Position numbers and translations under genes: made by a program. Shown here piece by piece: positions 25,561 through 33,791 of a stretch of 64,000 bases of DNA. The notes under the pieces were generated by a model. That model made no database searches. It was not told the origin of the DNA and worked only from the letters and a program-made list of their open reading frames with translations. The stretch is from Streptomyces sp. ISL-10 (GTDB lineage: Bacteria; Actinomycetota; Actinomycetes; Streptomycetales; Streptomycetaceae), in contig NZ_JAGGOJ010000010.1 of NCBI RefSeq assembly GCF_018614575.1, positions 124,001-188,000 of the forward strand, given 5' to 3'. The number at the start of each line of letters is the position of its first letter. Position 1 is the stretch's first letter.

Positions 25561-27708
25561 GTGAACCCCCTGACCACCCACGCGTTCGACCTTCCCGACC
25601 GCCTCTCCCCCAAGGCCGACCCGACGCTGATCGCCGGCGATGAGCAGCACTTCGCGGCCATCGCGGAGTGCCTTGAGCAGTCGATCGCCGATCTGTCCGA
25701 CCGCCTCGATGCCGCGCGGCAGGCGCCCGGCGGCCTCGGCCAGCAGGCGATGGAGCGGGACATGGAGATCCACCGGCTGACCGCTCGCCTGCGCGCACTG
25801 CGTCGCTTCGGTCTGGACCTGTGCCTTGGACACATGGTCAGCGCGGACGCCCCCGAGCCCGTGTACATCGGGCGACTCGGCCTCACCGACAGCGCGGGGC
25901 GTCGGCTGCTGATCGACTGGCGCTCCCCCGCGGCTGAGCCGTTCTTCGGAGCCACCCACGCCAATCCGATGGGTCTGGCAAGCCGCCGCAGGTACCGCTG
26001 GACCCGCGGCCGGATCAGCGACTACTGGGACGAGGTGTTCACTTCGTACGGGTTGGTCGGGCACGCCGCGCTCGACGACCAGTCCGCCTTCATCGCCAGC
26101 CTGGGCAGCAACCGGTCGGCACGGATGCGCGACGTCCTCGGCACCATCCAGGCCGACCAGGACGCCATCATCCGGGCGGGATCCCGCGGCGCTCTCGTCG
26201 TGGACGGCGGTCCGGGCACGGGGAAGACCGTCGTCGCTCTGCACCGCTCCGCCTACCTCCTCCACTCCGACCCTCGCCTCGGACACCGTCGGGGCGGCGT
26301 GCTGTTCGTCGGCCCGCACCGGCCCTACCTGGCCTACGTCGCCGATGTCCTGCCCAGCCTCGGAGAGGAGGGCGTGCAGACCTGCACCCTGCGGGACCTC
26401 GTCGCCGAGGGAGCCGGAGCCGCGATCGAGACCGACCCGAACGTGGCCCGCCTGAAGTCGTCGGCGAACATGGTGAAGGCGATCGAGGCGGCCGTCCGGT
26501 TCTACGAGGAGCCGCCCACCGAGGGGATGACGGTCACGACCCACTGGTCCGACATCTGGCTGAGCGCGCACGACTGGGCCGCGGCGTTCGAAGCAGCAGA
26601 ACCCGGCACCGCGCACAACGAGGCGCGCGACCAGGTCTGGGAGGAGCTGCTCGCAATCCTGGCGGACAAGCACGACGGCGACGTCTCTGCCGATCTGCTC
26701 CGCAAGTCACTCTTGCAGAACCGGGAGTTGCTCACGGCCTTCAACCACGCGTGGCCGCTGCTCGAAGCGGCTGACCTCGTCGGAGATCTGTGGTCGGTAC
26801 CCGCCTACCTGCGGATGTGCGCTGCCTGGCTCGGCCCCGACGACGTTCGGAAGCTGCAGCGCGCGGACGCCCAGGCATGGACGGTGTCCGACCTGCCGCT
26901 CCTGGACGCAGCACGGCAGCGGCTCGGCGACCCGGAGGCGGCACGACGAAAGCGTCGGAACAACGCCGCTGTCGCTGCCGAACGCGAGCGCATGGCGGGC
27001 GTCATCGAAGACCTGCTCAGGGCCGATGACGACGGTGAGGGAGCGGTGACGATGCTGCGCGGACAGGACCTGCAGGACACCCTGGTCGACGAGACCGCAC
27101 TGTCCAGCGCCGAACCGGACCTGCTCGCCGGCCCGTTCGCGCACATCGTCGTGGACGAGGCTCAGGAACTGACCGACGCGGAGTGGCAGATGCTGCTGCT
27201 CCGGTGCCCGTCCCGGAGCTTCACCATCGTCGGAGATCGTGCCCAGGCCAGGCACGGGTTCACGGAGTCGTGGCAGGAACGGCTCGAACGGCTCGGGCTC
27301 GACCGGATCGACCTGGCCTCCCTGAGCATCAACTACCGGACGCCGGAGGAAATCATGGCGGAAGCCGAGCCGGTCATCCGGGCCGTGCTCCCGGATGCCA
27401 ACGTGCCGACCTCCATCCGCAGCAGCGGCATCCCGGTCGTACACGGATCTCCTTCGGATCTGAGCTCGATCCTCGACACCTGGCTCGCCGCACATGCCGA
27501 CGGGATCGCCTGCGTCATCGGCGATCCCACGTTCCAATCGACGTCCCGCGTCCGGTCGCTGACCCCGGAGCTGTCGAAGGGGCTCGAGTTCGACCTCGTC
27601 GTCCTCATCGACCCAGAGACGTTCGGCACGGGCATCGAAGGAGCTGTCGACCGCTATGTCGCGATGACCCGAGCGACCCAGCAACTCGTCGTCCTCACGA
27701 GCTCCTGA
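25561..27708 (+). CDS. helR: RNA polymerase recycling motor ATPase HelR
   Basis: 715 aa from the GTG at 25561 (VNPLTTHAFDLPDRLSPKAD) with GGAG upstream; the frame is open earlier but without a start context. UvrD-like superfamily 1 ATPase of the HelD class: an N-terminal coiled-coil arm (residues ~25-85), Walker A GGPGTGKT at 216-223, a large inserted domain, Walker B-like IVVDEAQELTDAEW, GDRAQARHGF (motif III) and YVAMTRATQQLVVLTSS (motif VI). HelR displaces rifamycins from RNA polymerase and dissociates stalled enzyme, giving resistance. It follows the RAE-controlled rgt gene by 191 nt and is probably co-regulated. Confidence 0.88.
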   Translation: MNPLTTHAFDLPDRLSPKADPTLIAGDEQHFAAIAECLEQSIADLSDRLDAARQAPGGLGQQAMERDMEIHRLTARLRALRRFGLDLCLGHMVSADAPEPVYIGRLGLTDSAGRRLLIDWRSPAAEPFFGATHANPMGLASRRRYRWTRGRISDYWDEVFTSYGLVGHAALDDQSAFIASLGSNRSARMRDVLGTIQADQDAIIRAGSRGALVVDGGPGTGKTVVALHRSAYLLHSDPRLGHRRGGVLFVGPHRPYLAYVADVLPSLGEEGVQTCTLRDLVAEGAGAAIETDPNVARLKSSANMVKAIEAAVRFYEEPPTEGMTVTTHWSDIWLSAHDWAAAFEAAEPGTAHNEARDQVWEELLAILADKHDGDVSADLLRKSLLQNRELLTAFNHAWPLLEAADLVGDLWSVPAYLRMCAAWLGPDDVRKLQRADAQAWTVSDLPLLDAARQRLGDPEAARRKRRNNAAVAAERERMAGVIEDLLRADDDGEGAVTMLRGQDLQDTLVDETALSSAEPDLLAGPFAHIVVDEAQELTDAEWQMLLLRCPSRSFTIVGDRAQARHGFTESWQERLERLGLDRIDLASLSINYRTPEEIMAEAEPVIRAVLPDANVPTSIRSSGIPVVHGSPSDLSSILDTWLAAHADGIACVIGDPTFQSTSRVRSLTPELSKGLEFDLVVLIDPETFGTGIEGAVDRYVAMTRATQQLVVLTSS

Positions 27709-27713
27709 CGTCG

Positions 27714-27804
27714 GCCGGACGAACGCCCGCTCCTGGCCGAGTCGGCGGCGTTCCTGGACGCCGGCGCACCGCCGGTGTACATGGGCTTCGGCAGCATGCC
27801 CATG
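27714..27804 (+). repeat. truncated duplicate of the glycosyltransferase gene
   Basis: These 91 bp align without gaps to 24799-24889 inside rgt, with six mismatches (about 93% identity). The copy encodes DERPLLAESAAFLDAGAPPV and YMGFGSMPM in the same frame as the original, then runs into an IS1380 remnant. It begins 6 nt after the helR stop, so helR is flanked by rgt sequence on both sides. Confidence 0.85.
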
Positions 27805-27811
27805 AGCAAGA

Positions 27812-28006
27812 GCACCGGGTTCGGCCGCTTCCCCGCCCGCAACTACGACGCCGACGCCGCCTGGCTCGACCTCGGCCTCGCGGCGGTCGATCCCCTGGCC
27901 CGGGCCCGCTTCCTTCTGCCGGACGGCGAAGTGGCCGCTGCCGAACCCAAGAAACCTCCGTTGCCGGCTGCTGCACGTTGCCGCCCGCCTCAAAGCGGGC
28001 GGACCG
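27812..28006 (+). pseudogene. IS1380-family transposase C-terminal remnant
   Basis: RNYDADAAWLDLGLAAVDPL and RFLLPDGEVAAAEPKK, then after a frameshift LRCRLLHVAARLKAGG, match the C-terminal region of IS1380-type transposases (AEPKxLRYRLLHVAARL). The N-terminal DDE core is missing. The fragment is fused directly to the duplicated glycosyltransferase piece, and its end overlaps the P450 terminator. Confidence 0.7.
27981..28002 (-). terminator. intrinsic terminator of the P450 gene
   Basis: CCGCCCGC and GCGGGCGG form a perfect 8-bp stem with a 6-nt loop, ending 5 nt before the P450 stop codon on the opposite side. It lies within the IS1380 remnant and can also act on plus-strand transcripts. 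Confidence 0.6.
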
Positions 28007-29275
28007 TCACCGGCCGGTGTGGCGGCACACCACGACCTGAAGGGGTGCGCGGAAGGAGAGCAGGCCGAGCATCGGCGGCTGTGCCCCCGGCTCCGCGAGC
28101 GTCGCGTCCGGCAGGGCGCGGGCTGCCGCCCGCAGAGCGACTGCGGCTTCGGTGCGGGCAAGGGAGGCGCCCAGGCACCGGTGCCGTCCCGCACCGAATG
28201 CCAGGTGGTGGCGGATGTTCTCCCGATGCGGGCACAGTCGGCCGGGGTCGTCGAACACGTCAGGGTCCGACCCGGTGCCCATGAGCATCAGCAAGAGCTG
28301 CGCACCGGCCGGCAGGTGTACGCCGGACAGTTCCGTCTCGTGTGCGGTCACTCGGCGCCACGTGGTGACCGGCGGCTCCCGGCGCAGGATCTCCTCCACC
28401 CACGCCTCGGCGAAGCCGTCCTCCGCCTCGACGCGCGCCCAGACCTGCGGGTCGGCCACGGCCCGCAGCAGCGTGGTGGAGATCAGTTGCCCGGTGGTGG
28501 ACTGCCCGGCGATGAACACGAAGAAGCACACGGCCACGGCGGTCGCAATATCCAGCGGGGCCCCGTCCGGCGTGCGGTGCCGGCGCAGTCCGCCGATGAG
28601 CCCGTCCGGCGCCGGGGCCGCGGACACCTGGGCAGTCAGCCATTGGTGGAACGTGCCGACCTGCTCCGCCAGGTACAGCTGCCGTTCGGCCGGAGGGCGA
28701 CCGTAGAACAGTTCCAGTGAAGCGTCGCTCCACGCCGCGAGTGTGGCGGCGGATATGCCCTCGATGCCGAGGAGTCGCATCATCACCCGGCACGGCAGGA
28801 GTCGCGCATACTCGGCGGCCAGGTCGCAGTGGTCGCCGGCGGCGTACCGGGGCCGCAGAGCGGCCAGCATCTCCGAAGCCGTCCGCTCGACCATCGGCAC
28901 CGCCGCCGCCACACGTTCGGCGTTGAAGAAGCGCATGACCAGGCGCCGGAGGTCCGCGTGTTCGGCGCCGCGATTGTTGGCGAGGGCGGGCGGCAGGGAG
29001 AAGCCCGCCCTGGCGAGCGCGCGCAGTGCGGACACGGGCAGAGGTGTCACGGAGTGCTGGGCGTTGTCGGGCAGATACGTGCCCGGATCCAGCAGCACGC
29101 TGCGCACATCCGCGTAGCGGCTGACCAGCCAGAGGCCGGTGTCGGGATCGAACTGGACGGGCGAGGTGCTCCGCAGCGCTGCCAGTGTGGGGTACGGGTC
29201 GGCGACGAACGGGGGGTCGAAAAGGCCAGGAAGGCCGGTCGGCAGGGGTGCCGGACGTGTCTCCGTGCTTGCCAC
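28007..29275 (-). CDS. cytochrome P450
   Basis: 422 aa from the GTG at 29275 (VASTETRPAPLPTGLPGLFD) with GGAGAG 8 nt upstream. Class I bacterial P450: I-helix FFVFIAGQSTTGQL (normally AGxET/DT; here Gln-Ser replaces the Glu/Asp of the oxygen-activating pair), K-helix EEILRREPP, and the haem loop FGAGRHRCLG with axial Cys367. No membrane anchor. The substrate is unknown. It stands alone, 426 nt after the CGNR gene, with no ferredoxin or cluster genes beside it. The altered acid-alcohol pair may point to peroxygenase-like or substrate-assisted chemistry. Confidence 0.9.
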   Translation of the reverse strand: MASTETRPAPLPTGLPGLFDPPFVADPYPTLAALRSTSPVQFDPDTGLWLVSRYADVRSVLLDPGTYLPDNAQHSVTPLPVSALRALARAGFSLPPALANNRGAEHADLRRLVMRFFNAERVAAAVPMVERTASEMLAALRPRYAAGDHCDLAAEYARLLPCRVMMRLLGIEGISAATLAAWSDASLELFYGRPPAERQLYLAEQVGTFHQWLTAQVSAAPAPDGLIGGLRRHRTPDGAPLDIATAVAVCFFVFIAGQSTTGQLISTTLLRAVADPQVWARVEAEDGFAEAWVEEILRREPPVTTWRRVTAHETELSGVHLPAGAQLLLMLMGTGSDPDVFDDPGRLCPHRENIRHHLAFGAGRHRCLGASLARTEAAVALRAAARALPDATLAEPGAQPPMLGLLSFRAPLQVVVCRHTGR

Positions 29276-29701
29276 GCGCGTGCTCTCCGTCAAGGCGTAC
29301 GGACCATCACCCGACGGGGGACAGTTGATCAACGCTGGCCGCTTGGGGCCGGGGCCACGATAACCGACGGCGTGGGCCGGGCATGGTGCGCCCCCGCCCC
29401 GGTACGAGCCCTGGGCCGGGCGGGGATCCGGCCGGGCGCGGTGACGGTGCTGGGCTGGGCTGGGCTGGGCACCGTGCCCGCGCGGACCGGTGGTGAAGGT
29501 CTCCATGCAGCCGCGGCATCCGTCGGCAGTCGGCAGAACCGGTGGAGCAACCACCGTCCTGCCGGCCTTCGGCTTCGCCGCCGGCCTCGCCTGTCGTCGC
29601 CTGCCCTCGTGGGGGCAGACCGTCGGCGATGAGGCACGCCCGGCCGACATGGGCCTGGGGGAGGAAGCCCATCGCCTCAACTGCCCCGAGCGGGGCGTGT
29701 C
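29276..29701. other. intergenic region with a pentanucleotide tandem repeat
   Basis: 426 nt without a gene. TGGGC is repeated four times at 29451-29470, flanked by GGTGC and GCACC, so the block can form a hairpin. The P450 promoter should lie near 29300. Confidence 0.5.
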
Positions 29702-30310
29702 TCAGTTCTCCTCCGGCCGGGCGCGCCGGGCGTACGCGCGGGCGGCGCGGGCCCGGTCGCCGCAGCGGGTCGAGCACCAGTGGCGGCGGCCGTGCCGGAG
29801 CAGGTAGCGGTTGCAGGGCACGGAGCCACAGGCGGTGAGGCGTTCGGCGTCGGGGGAAGTGAGCAGGTCGGCGGCGTCGGCGGCGATTGCCGCGAGGGCG
29901 TGGTCGACGATCTGGCTGGTGGGGTGCGGGGCCGCCCGGTAGGGGCCTGTCTTGTCGTCCCATTGCAGCAGCGGGGCGGTGGGAACCCTGGTCAGCGCGT
30001 CGTTGACTGCGTCCAGGGCGGCGGGGAGCGCGGGCAGCGCTGCGACGCGCGAGGCGAACAGCCCCCTGATCTGTTCGCGCAGGGAGCGCAGCTGTGCCGC
30101 GCACATCTCCCGCATGCCCGCATCGACCGGGGCGAGACCGCGTTCCGTCAACCACTGGTTCGCCCCTGCGGGGGTGCCGAGCTGGTCGATGTAGTGCCCG
30201 CCGGGCAGCGCGATGGTGCTGTTGGCAAGGGCGAGAGAGAGGTACTGCTCCGCGCCCGGCGCGGCCGGCAGGGCACGCTCGGCGATCGCATCGTCTTCCA
30301 CAGCTCTCAT
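29702..30310 (-). CDS. CGNR zinc finger domain-containing protein (ABATE domain)
   Basis: 202 aa, ATG at 30310. Residues 20-140 form the helical stress-response ABATE domain typical of this family; residues ~160-195 hold the CGNR zinc finger CGSVPCNRYLLRHGRRHWCS followed by TRCGDRARAARAYARR. These are probable DNA-binding transcription regulators. The gene is divergent from an MBL-fold hydrolase gene, and the intergenic region has two copies of a CTCACGG/CCGTGAG dyad, which suggests autoregulation and control of that hydrolase. Confidence 0.88.
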   Translation of the reverse strand: MRAVEDDAIAERALPAAPGAEQYLSLALANSTIALPGGHYIDQLGTPAGANQWLTERGLAPVDAGMREMCAAQLRSLREQIRGLFASRVAALPALPAALDAVNDALTRVPTAPLLQWDDKTGPYRAAPHPTSQIVDHALAAIAADAADLLTSPDAERLTACGSVPCNRYLLRHGRRHWCSTRCGDRARAARAYARRARPEEN

Positions 30311-30336
30311 GGTACGGCTTGCCCGAATCCATGATT

Positions 30337-30411
30337 CTCACGGTTTCACTTGCATTCATCCGTGAGGAGCGCTTACGGTCATCTCACGGTTAAATCAAAA
30401 TCATCCGTGAG
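30337..30411. promoter_or_regulatory. two copies of a CTCACGG...CCGTGAG dyad
   Basis: Copy one has arms at 30337-30343 and 30360-30366 (16-nt spacer); copy two has arms at 30383-30389 and 30405-30411 (15-nt spacer). Flanks are also similar (TCACGGTT at the left, TCATCCGTGAGG at the right), so the units are ~30-bp direct repeats of a dyad. One unit is near each gene of the divergent CGNR/MBL pair. Confidence 0.72.
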
Positions 30412-30421
30412 GTGCTCCTTC

Positions 30422-31255
30422 GTGTCTTCTTCCTCTTCCGTTGCGACCGAGCAGTTCCCCGTCCGCGTCTTCGGCGGCCCGACCGCCCTCTTCGAGTACG
30501 GCGGCCTGCGCTTCCTGACCGACCCGACCTTCGACGGTCCCGGCGACTACCCGGTGCCGGGCGGCCCGGTCCTGACCAAGACCTCACCTTCCTTCGGCAC
30601 CCCGGCCGACCTCGGCCGCGTCGACGTGGTCCTGCTCTCCCACGACGAGCACGCCGACAACCTGGACAACTCCGGCCGCGCCCTGCTCGCCGACGTCCCG
30701 CTCACCCTCACCACCCCCAGCGGCGGCAAGCGCCTCGGGGAAGGGGCCACGGGCATGGCCGACTGGGAGTCCCTCGAACTGGACCGACCCGGCGGCGGCA
30801 CGATCACCGTGACCGGCGTGCCGGCCATTCACGGGCCGGGCCCGCGCGAGGACGTCGAACCGTTCACCGGCCAGGTCGTCGGCTTCGTCCTGACCGGCGA
30901 CGGCCTGCCCACCGTCTACGTCAGCGGTGACAACGCCTCGCTCGACCTGGTCGGCCAGATCGCCGAGCGGTTCGGCCCGGTGGACACCGCCCTCCTCTTC
31001 GCGGGAGCCCCCCGCTTCCCCGTCCTCTTCGACGGCGAGTGCCTCGTCCTCGACAGCGCCCAGGCCGCCGAAGCCGCCCGGATACTCGGCGCCCGCCGCG
31101 TGGTGCCCGTCCACTACGACAGCTGGACCCACTTCACCGAAGGCCGCAACGACCTGGAGGCCGCCTTCACCACCGCAGGACTGGCCGGCCGCCTGGACTG
31201 GGGCCACCGCAACCGACCCGGTTGGGCGAACGGCCAGCGTCGACAACAGCGGTGA
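30422..31255 (+). CDS. MBL-fold metallohydrolase (UlaG-like)
   Basis: 277 aa from the GTG at 30422 (VSSSSSVATEQFPVRVFGGP) with GAGGTG upstream. Metallo-beta-lactamase fold: FLTDPTFDGPG strand, LLSHDEHADNLD as the metal loop (HxExxD replaces the usual HxHxDH), AIHGPGP, VSGDNASLD and the terminal VHYDSWTHF. Members with this altered metal motif resemble UlaG/RNase Z-like lactonases. The substrate is unknown. Its divergent CGNR partner is probably its regulator. Confidence 0.87.
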   Translation: MSSSSSVATEQFPVRVFGGPTALFEYGGLRFLTDPTFDGPGDYPVPGGPVLTKTSPSFGTPADLGRVDVVLLSHDEHADNLDNSGRALLADVPLTLTTPSGGKRLGEGATGMADWESLELDRPGGGTITVTGVPAIHGPGPREDVEPFTGQVVGFVLTGDGLPTVYVSGDNASLDLVGQIAERFGPVDTALLFAGAPRFPVLFDGECLVLDSAQAAEAARILGARRVVPVHYDSWTHFTEGRNDLEAAFTTAGLAGRLDWGHRNRPGWANGQRRQQR

Positions 31256-31278
31256 GACCTGATCCGCACCGCTCACAT

Positions 31279-31311
31279 CCGTGGGGTCCGACGACCAGCC
31301 GGGCCCCACGG
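31279..31311 (+). terminator. terminator between convergent MBL and beta-propeller genes
   Basis: CCGTGGGG (31279-31286) pairs with CCCCACGG (31304-31311); the stem extends three more bp with one mismatch. It starts 24 nt after the MBL stop. Confidence 0.6.
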
Positions 31312-31314
31312 AAC

Positions 31315-31568
31315 GCAACACCACGCGCCATGCACCGGCCTGGCCCGCCCAGCACCACTGAGGGACAAGCATCTCCATTGAGAACAACACGTGTCTGGTG
31401 CGCCGCTTCTGCGAAGCCCTCGAATCGGAGGCGTCGACAAAGGTCTCGTGGAAGTCGAGTTGCGTCCATCGGGGCACCGGGCGGCACCGTTTTCCGACGG
31501 CGACGCGGCGAGAGCCCGTACCGTCTCGACAGCGCTGTCCATCGCCGCCGCATCATCGTCGAACGCTG
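31315..31568. other. rest of the convergent intergenic region
   Basis: No gene is recognised between the terminator and the end of the minus-strand beta-propeller gene. Confidence 0.4.
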
Positions 31569-33185
31569 TCAGCGCAGACCGAAGACCCCCGGCTCCCCAC
31601 TCATCGACATGTGGTTGACAACGACATGGCCACCCGTCACGGGGATCAGTTCGGGGCGGATCGAGAGGGCCGCGCCCTTGCCGTCGTCCGGCTCAATTCG
31701 CCCGCGTTCAGTTCCGTGCGCGTCGAGCAGGATGACGAGACCGGCCCCGTTGTCGGCCAGGACCCCAATACGTCCGTCCCGCTCACGTGCGAGGCTGTAT
31801 GCGGCAAGGCTCTGTGCCTTGTACTCCCACAACTTGCGGCCGTCCTTCAGGGAATGAGCGACTACCACATCCGGAACGAGATCATCCTGCTCGGCGAGCG
31901 TGACCAGCTGGTTCCCGAGGACAAGGGGCCGACCTTCGGTGCCGGTGCCTGACGATATGACCTCCGGGACGACGAGGTCTCCGGCCGGCCCGGACAGCGG
32001 TACGGTCGCGGCCGGCGCCCCCCGGTCGTCGAAGCCGAGAAGGGCCCTGGTGCCGCGCGGATCGTCTTCCGATACGGCGATGACCACCGGCGCCACGGAG
32101 ACCACGGCGGCGGTGGTCTTCGACTCGATGGGCAGGACCCTGATCCACTGCTCCTTGCCGGTACGGGTGTCGAGCGCGACCAACCGCGCGTTTGCGCCGC
32201 ACTGTTCGACGAGGAGGGTACGGGTGGCGGTGGCGTCCACCGCCCGGGCCTCGCAGTTCTTCGCCAGGACCCGCTGCCAGCGCTGTTCGCCCGTTTCGGT
32301 GGAGCGGGCCCGCAGCACACTCCCCTCCGCGGCCACGGCGGTGAAGCCGCCGACGGCGAGACCGCCTTCGACGAGACCGTCTCCCGTGAGGGGCCGCTGC
32401 CACAGCGCCTTGCCGTCGGAGATGCGCACGGCGACGAGGGTCGCGCACGGCTTGTCGTGCTTTCCGTACGCGATGAGACCGACGCCCTGTTCGGCGCCGG
32501 GGCTCATGGCACAGACGGCTTCGCGATCCGGGGCGGGCAGGGACCAGCGAACGGCGCCGTCGCGGGCCCTGTACGCGAAGAGCCCGTCAACCCGGCCCCG
32601 CACCACGACGTCCCCCAGCCCCCAGGCGCCGGGCCCCTCGTCGTAGCGGTTGCCGGTGGCCGGCACCTGCCAGGCGGCGGTCGACTTCGCGGGGCGCTCG
32701 GGTGCGGTAGGAGCTTTCGACTCCGGGCGCCGCTCGACCTCGTCGTCCGGCCAGAGGACCCAAAGCCCGCCGAAGAGGCCGAGGCACACAGCGACCGCGA
32801 GCATCCCCAGCACGGCGGAGTTCCGCCCCGGACGAACGGCGTTCATCTTGTTCGGCTGTGCGCCGGTCCGGCCGGCTGCCTTCGCCGCCGCCTCCGCAGC
32901 GTCCATCGGACCAACCCCGTCGGCTGCCCCGTCGGCCGGGTCTTCAGCCGTGCGTCGTGCGCCGGCCGACCGAGGTGACAGGCCACGCGCACAGAATCCC
33001 GCGAGGAACGCGCCCATCAGCCCGGAACCCCACAGCAGCGCCCACGCCGTCGCCCCGTACGCGGCAGGCTCCGTAGCCAGCAGCACGACCACCGCCCCGA
33101 CGACCGCACCGGACAGCAGAACGGCGACCGTCGAGGCCGTCGTACGTCCACACATCCCCAACCCCCCACCCCGGGACGCGTACAC
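31569..33185 (-). CDS. membrane-anchored PQQ-like beta-propeller protein
   Basis: 538 aa, GTG at 33185 with GGAGG 6 nt upstream. Two hydrophobic helices at residues ~16-38 and 45-68, a linker, a third helix at ~122-145 (AVLGMLAVAVCLGLFGGLWV), and then an outside domain of about 390 residues. The outer part repeats blades with a pyrroloquinoline-quinone-like pattern: YRARDGAVRWSLP, VRISDGKALWQRPLT, RSTETGEQRWQRVL, LDTRTGKEQWIRVLP and SLKDGRKLWEYK, that is (D/S)xG...W repeats. Such proteins act as extracellular sensors or scaffolds rather than dehydrogenases. There is no known partner next to it. Confidence 0.82.
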   Translation of the reverse strand: MYASRGGGLGMCGRTTASTVAVLLSGAVVGAVVVLLATEPAAYGATAWALLWGSGLMGAFLAGFCARGLSPRSAGARRTAEDPADGAADGVGPMDAAEAAAKAAGRTGAQPNKMNAVRPGRNSAVLGMLAVAVCLGLFGGLWVLWPDDEVERRPESKAPTAPERPAKSTAAWQVPATGNRYDEGPGAWGLGDVVVRGRVDGLFAYRARDGAVRWSLPAPDREAVCAMSPGAEQGVGLIAYGKHDKPCATLVAVRISDGKALWQRPLTGDGLVEGGLAVGGFTAVAAEGSVLRARSTETGEQRWQRVLAKNCEARAVDATATRTLLVEQCGANARLVALDTRTGKEQWIRVLPIESKTTAAVVSVAPVVIAVSEDDPRGTRALLGFDDRGAPAATVPLSGPAGDLVVPEVISSGTGTEGRPLVLGNQLVTLAEQDDLVPDVVVAHSLKDGRKLWEYKAQSLAAYSLARERDGRIGVLADNGAGLVILLDAHGTERGRIEPDDGKGAALSIRPELIPVTGGHVVVNHMSMSGEPGVFGLR

Positions 33186-33791
33186 TTCGCGCCTCCGGGG
33201 GCGGAATCTATCGTGCGCTCCTCCTCCCCGCCTGCCCCAGCCAGTTGGCGGGGTTCAACCGCCGGATGCGCCCGTTTCCGATGCGGCATCGGCATCAGTC
33301 GATGTCCAGGACTGCCTTGCCGTGGAGGCGGCGTTGGACAAGGGCGTCGATGCGGGCCGAGCCGAGGAACGAACCGCGACACCGGGGCGACCGGGGCAGG
33401 CGGGGCAGGCGTATCCGACTGGCGATGCGGGCGCGGTGGGACTTCGGCCGGGCCACGGCGTGGGAGCGCTGCCGCCGGCCGTGTCGTGGCGAAGCGCCCG
33501 GCCGTACAGCGCAGACGCACCTCACCTTCGGCGTGTCCAGGGCGCCGGGGACGGCCGCCGGATTCCCGAGCCACCGACCTCGGCCGGAAGACCGATCGGG
33601 CTCGCCCTGCCACGTTCTCACTCGCTCCTGCTGCGCTCTCACCAGCCAGAGGTAGTGTTGTTCTGCCGGTCACACGAAGAGTCCCTTCGCCCGCTTCGGC
33701 AGCGCGACCGTGGCGGCTCGTCGCCATTGGGCCGTCGGGCTTCCGCTCGACGGAGGGCAACCGGCACCCCGCTGCCGTCGGTCCGAGTGTG
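33186..33791. other. intergenic region with a dehydrogenase tail remnant
   Basis: 606 nt. The minus-strand frame ending near 33298 reads ARIDALVQRRLHGKAVLDID, the typical C-terminus of zinc-binding or quinone oxidoreductases; only ~20 residues remain, as a scar of a lost gene. The fruK promoter should lie near 33700-33790. Confidence 0.45.

Noticed and set aside
24038..25798. 586-residue minus-strand frame opposite the glycosyltransferase
   Set aside because: Antisense shadow of rgt; Arg/His-rich translation. A short segment near 25.5 kb looked protein-like, but nothing supports it.
27714..28006. a real small gene encoding the GT fragment plus IS1380 tail
   Set aside because: The reading frame is a fusion of two truncated pieces with a frameshift and no plausible start site.
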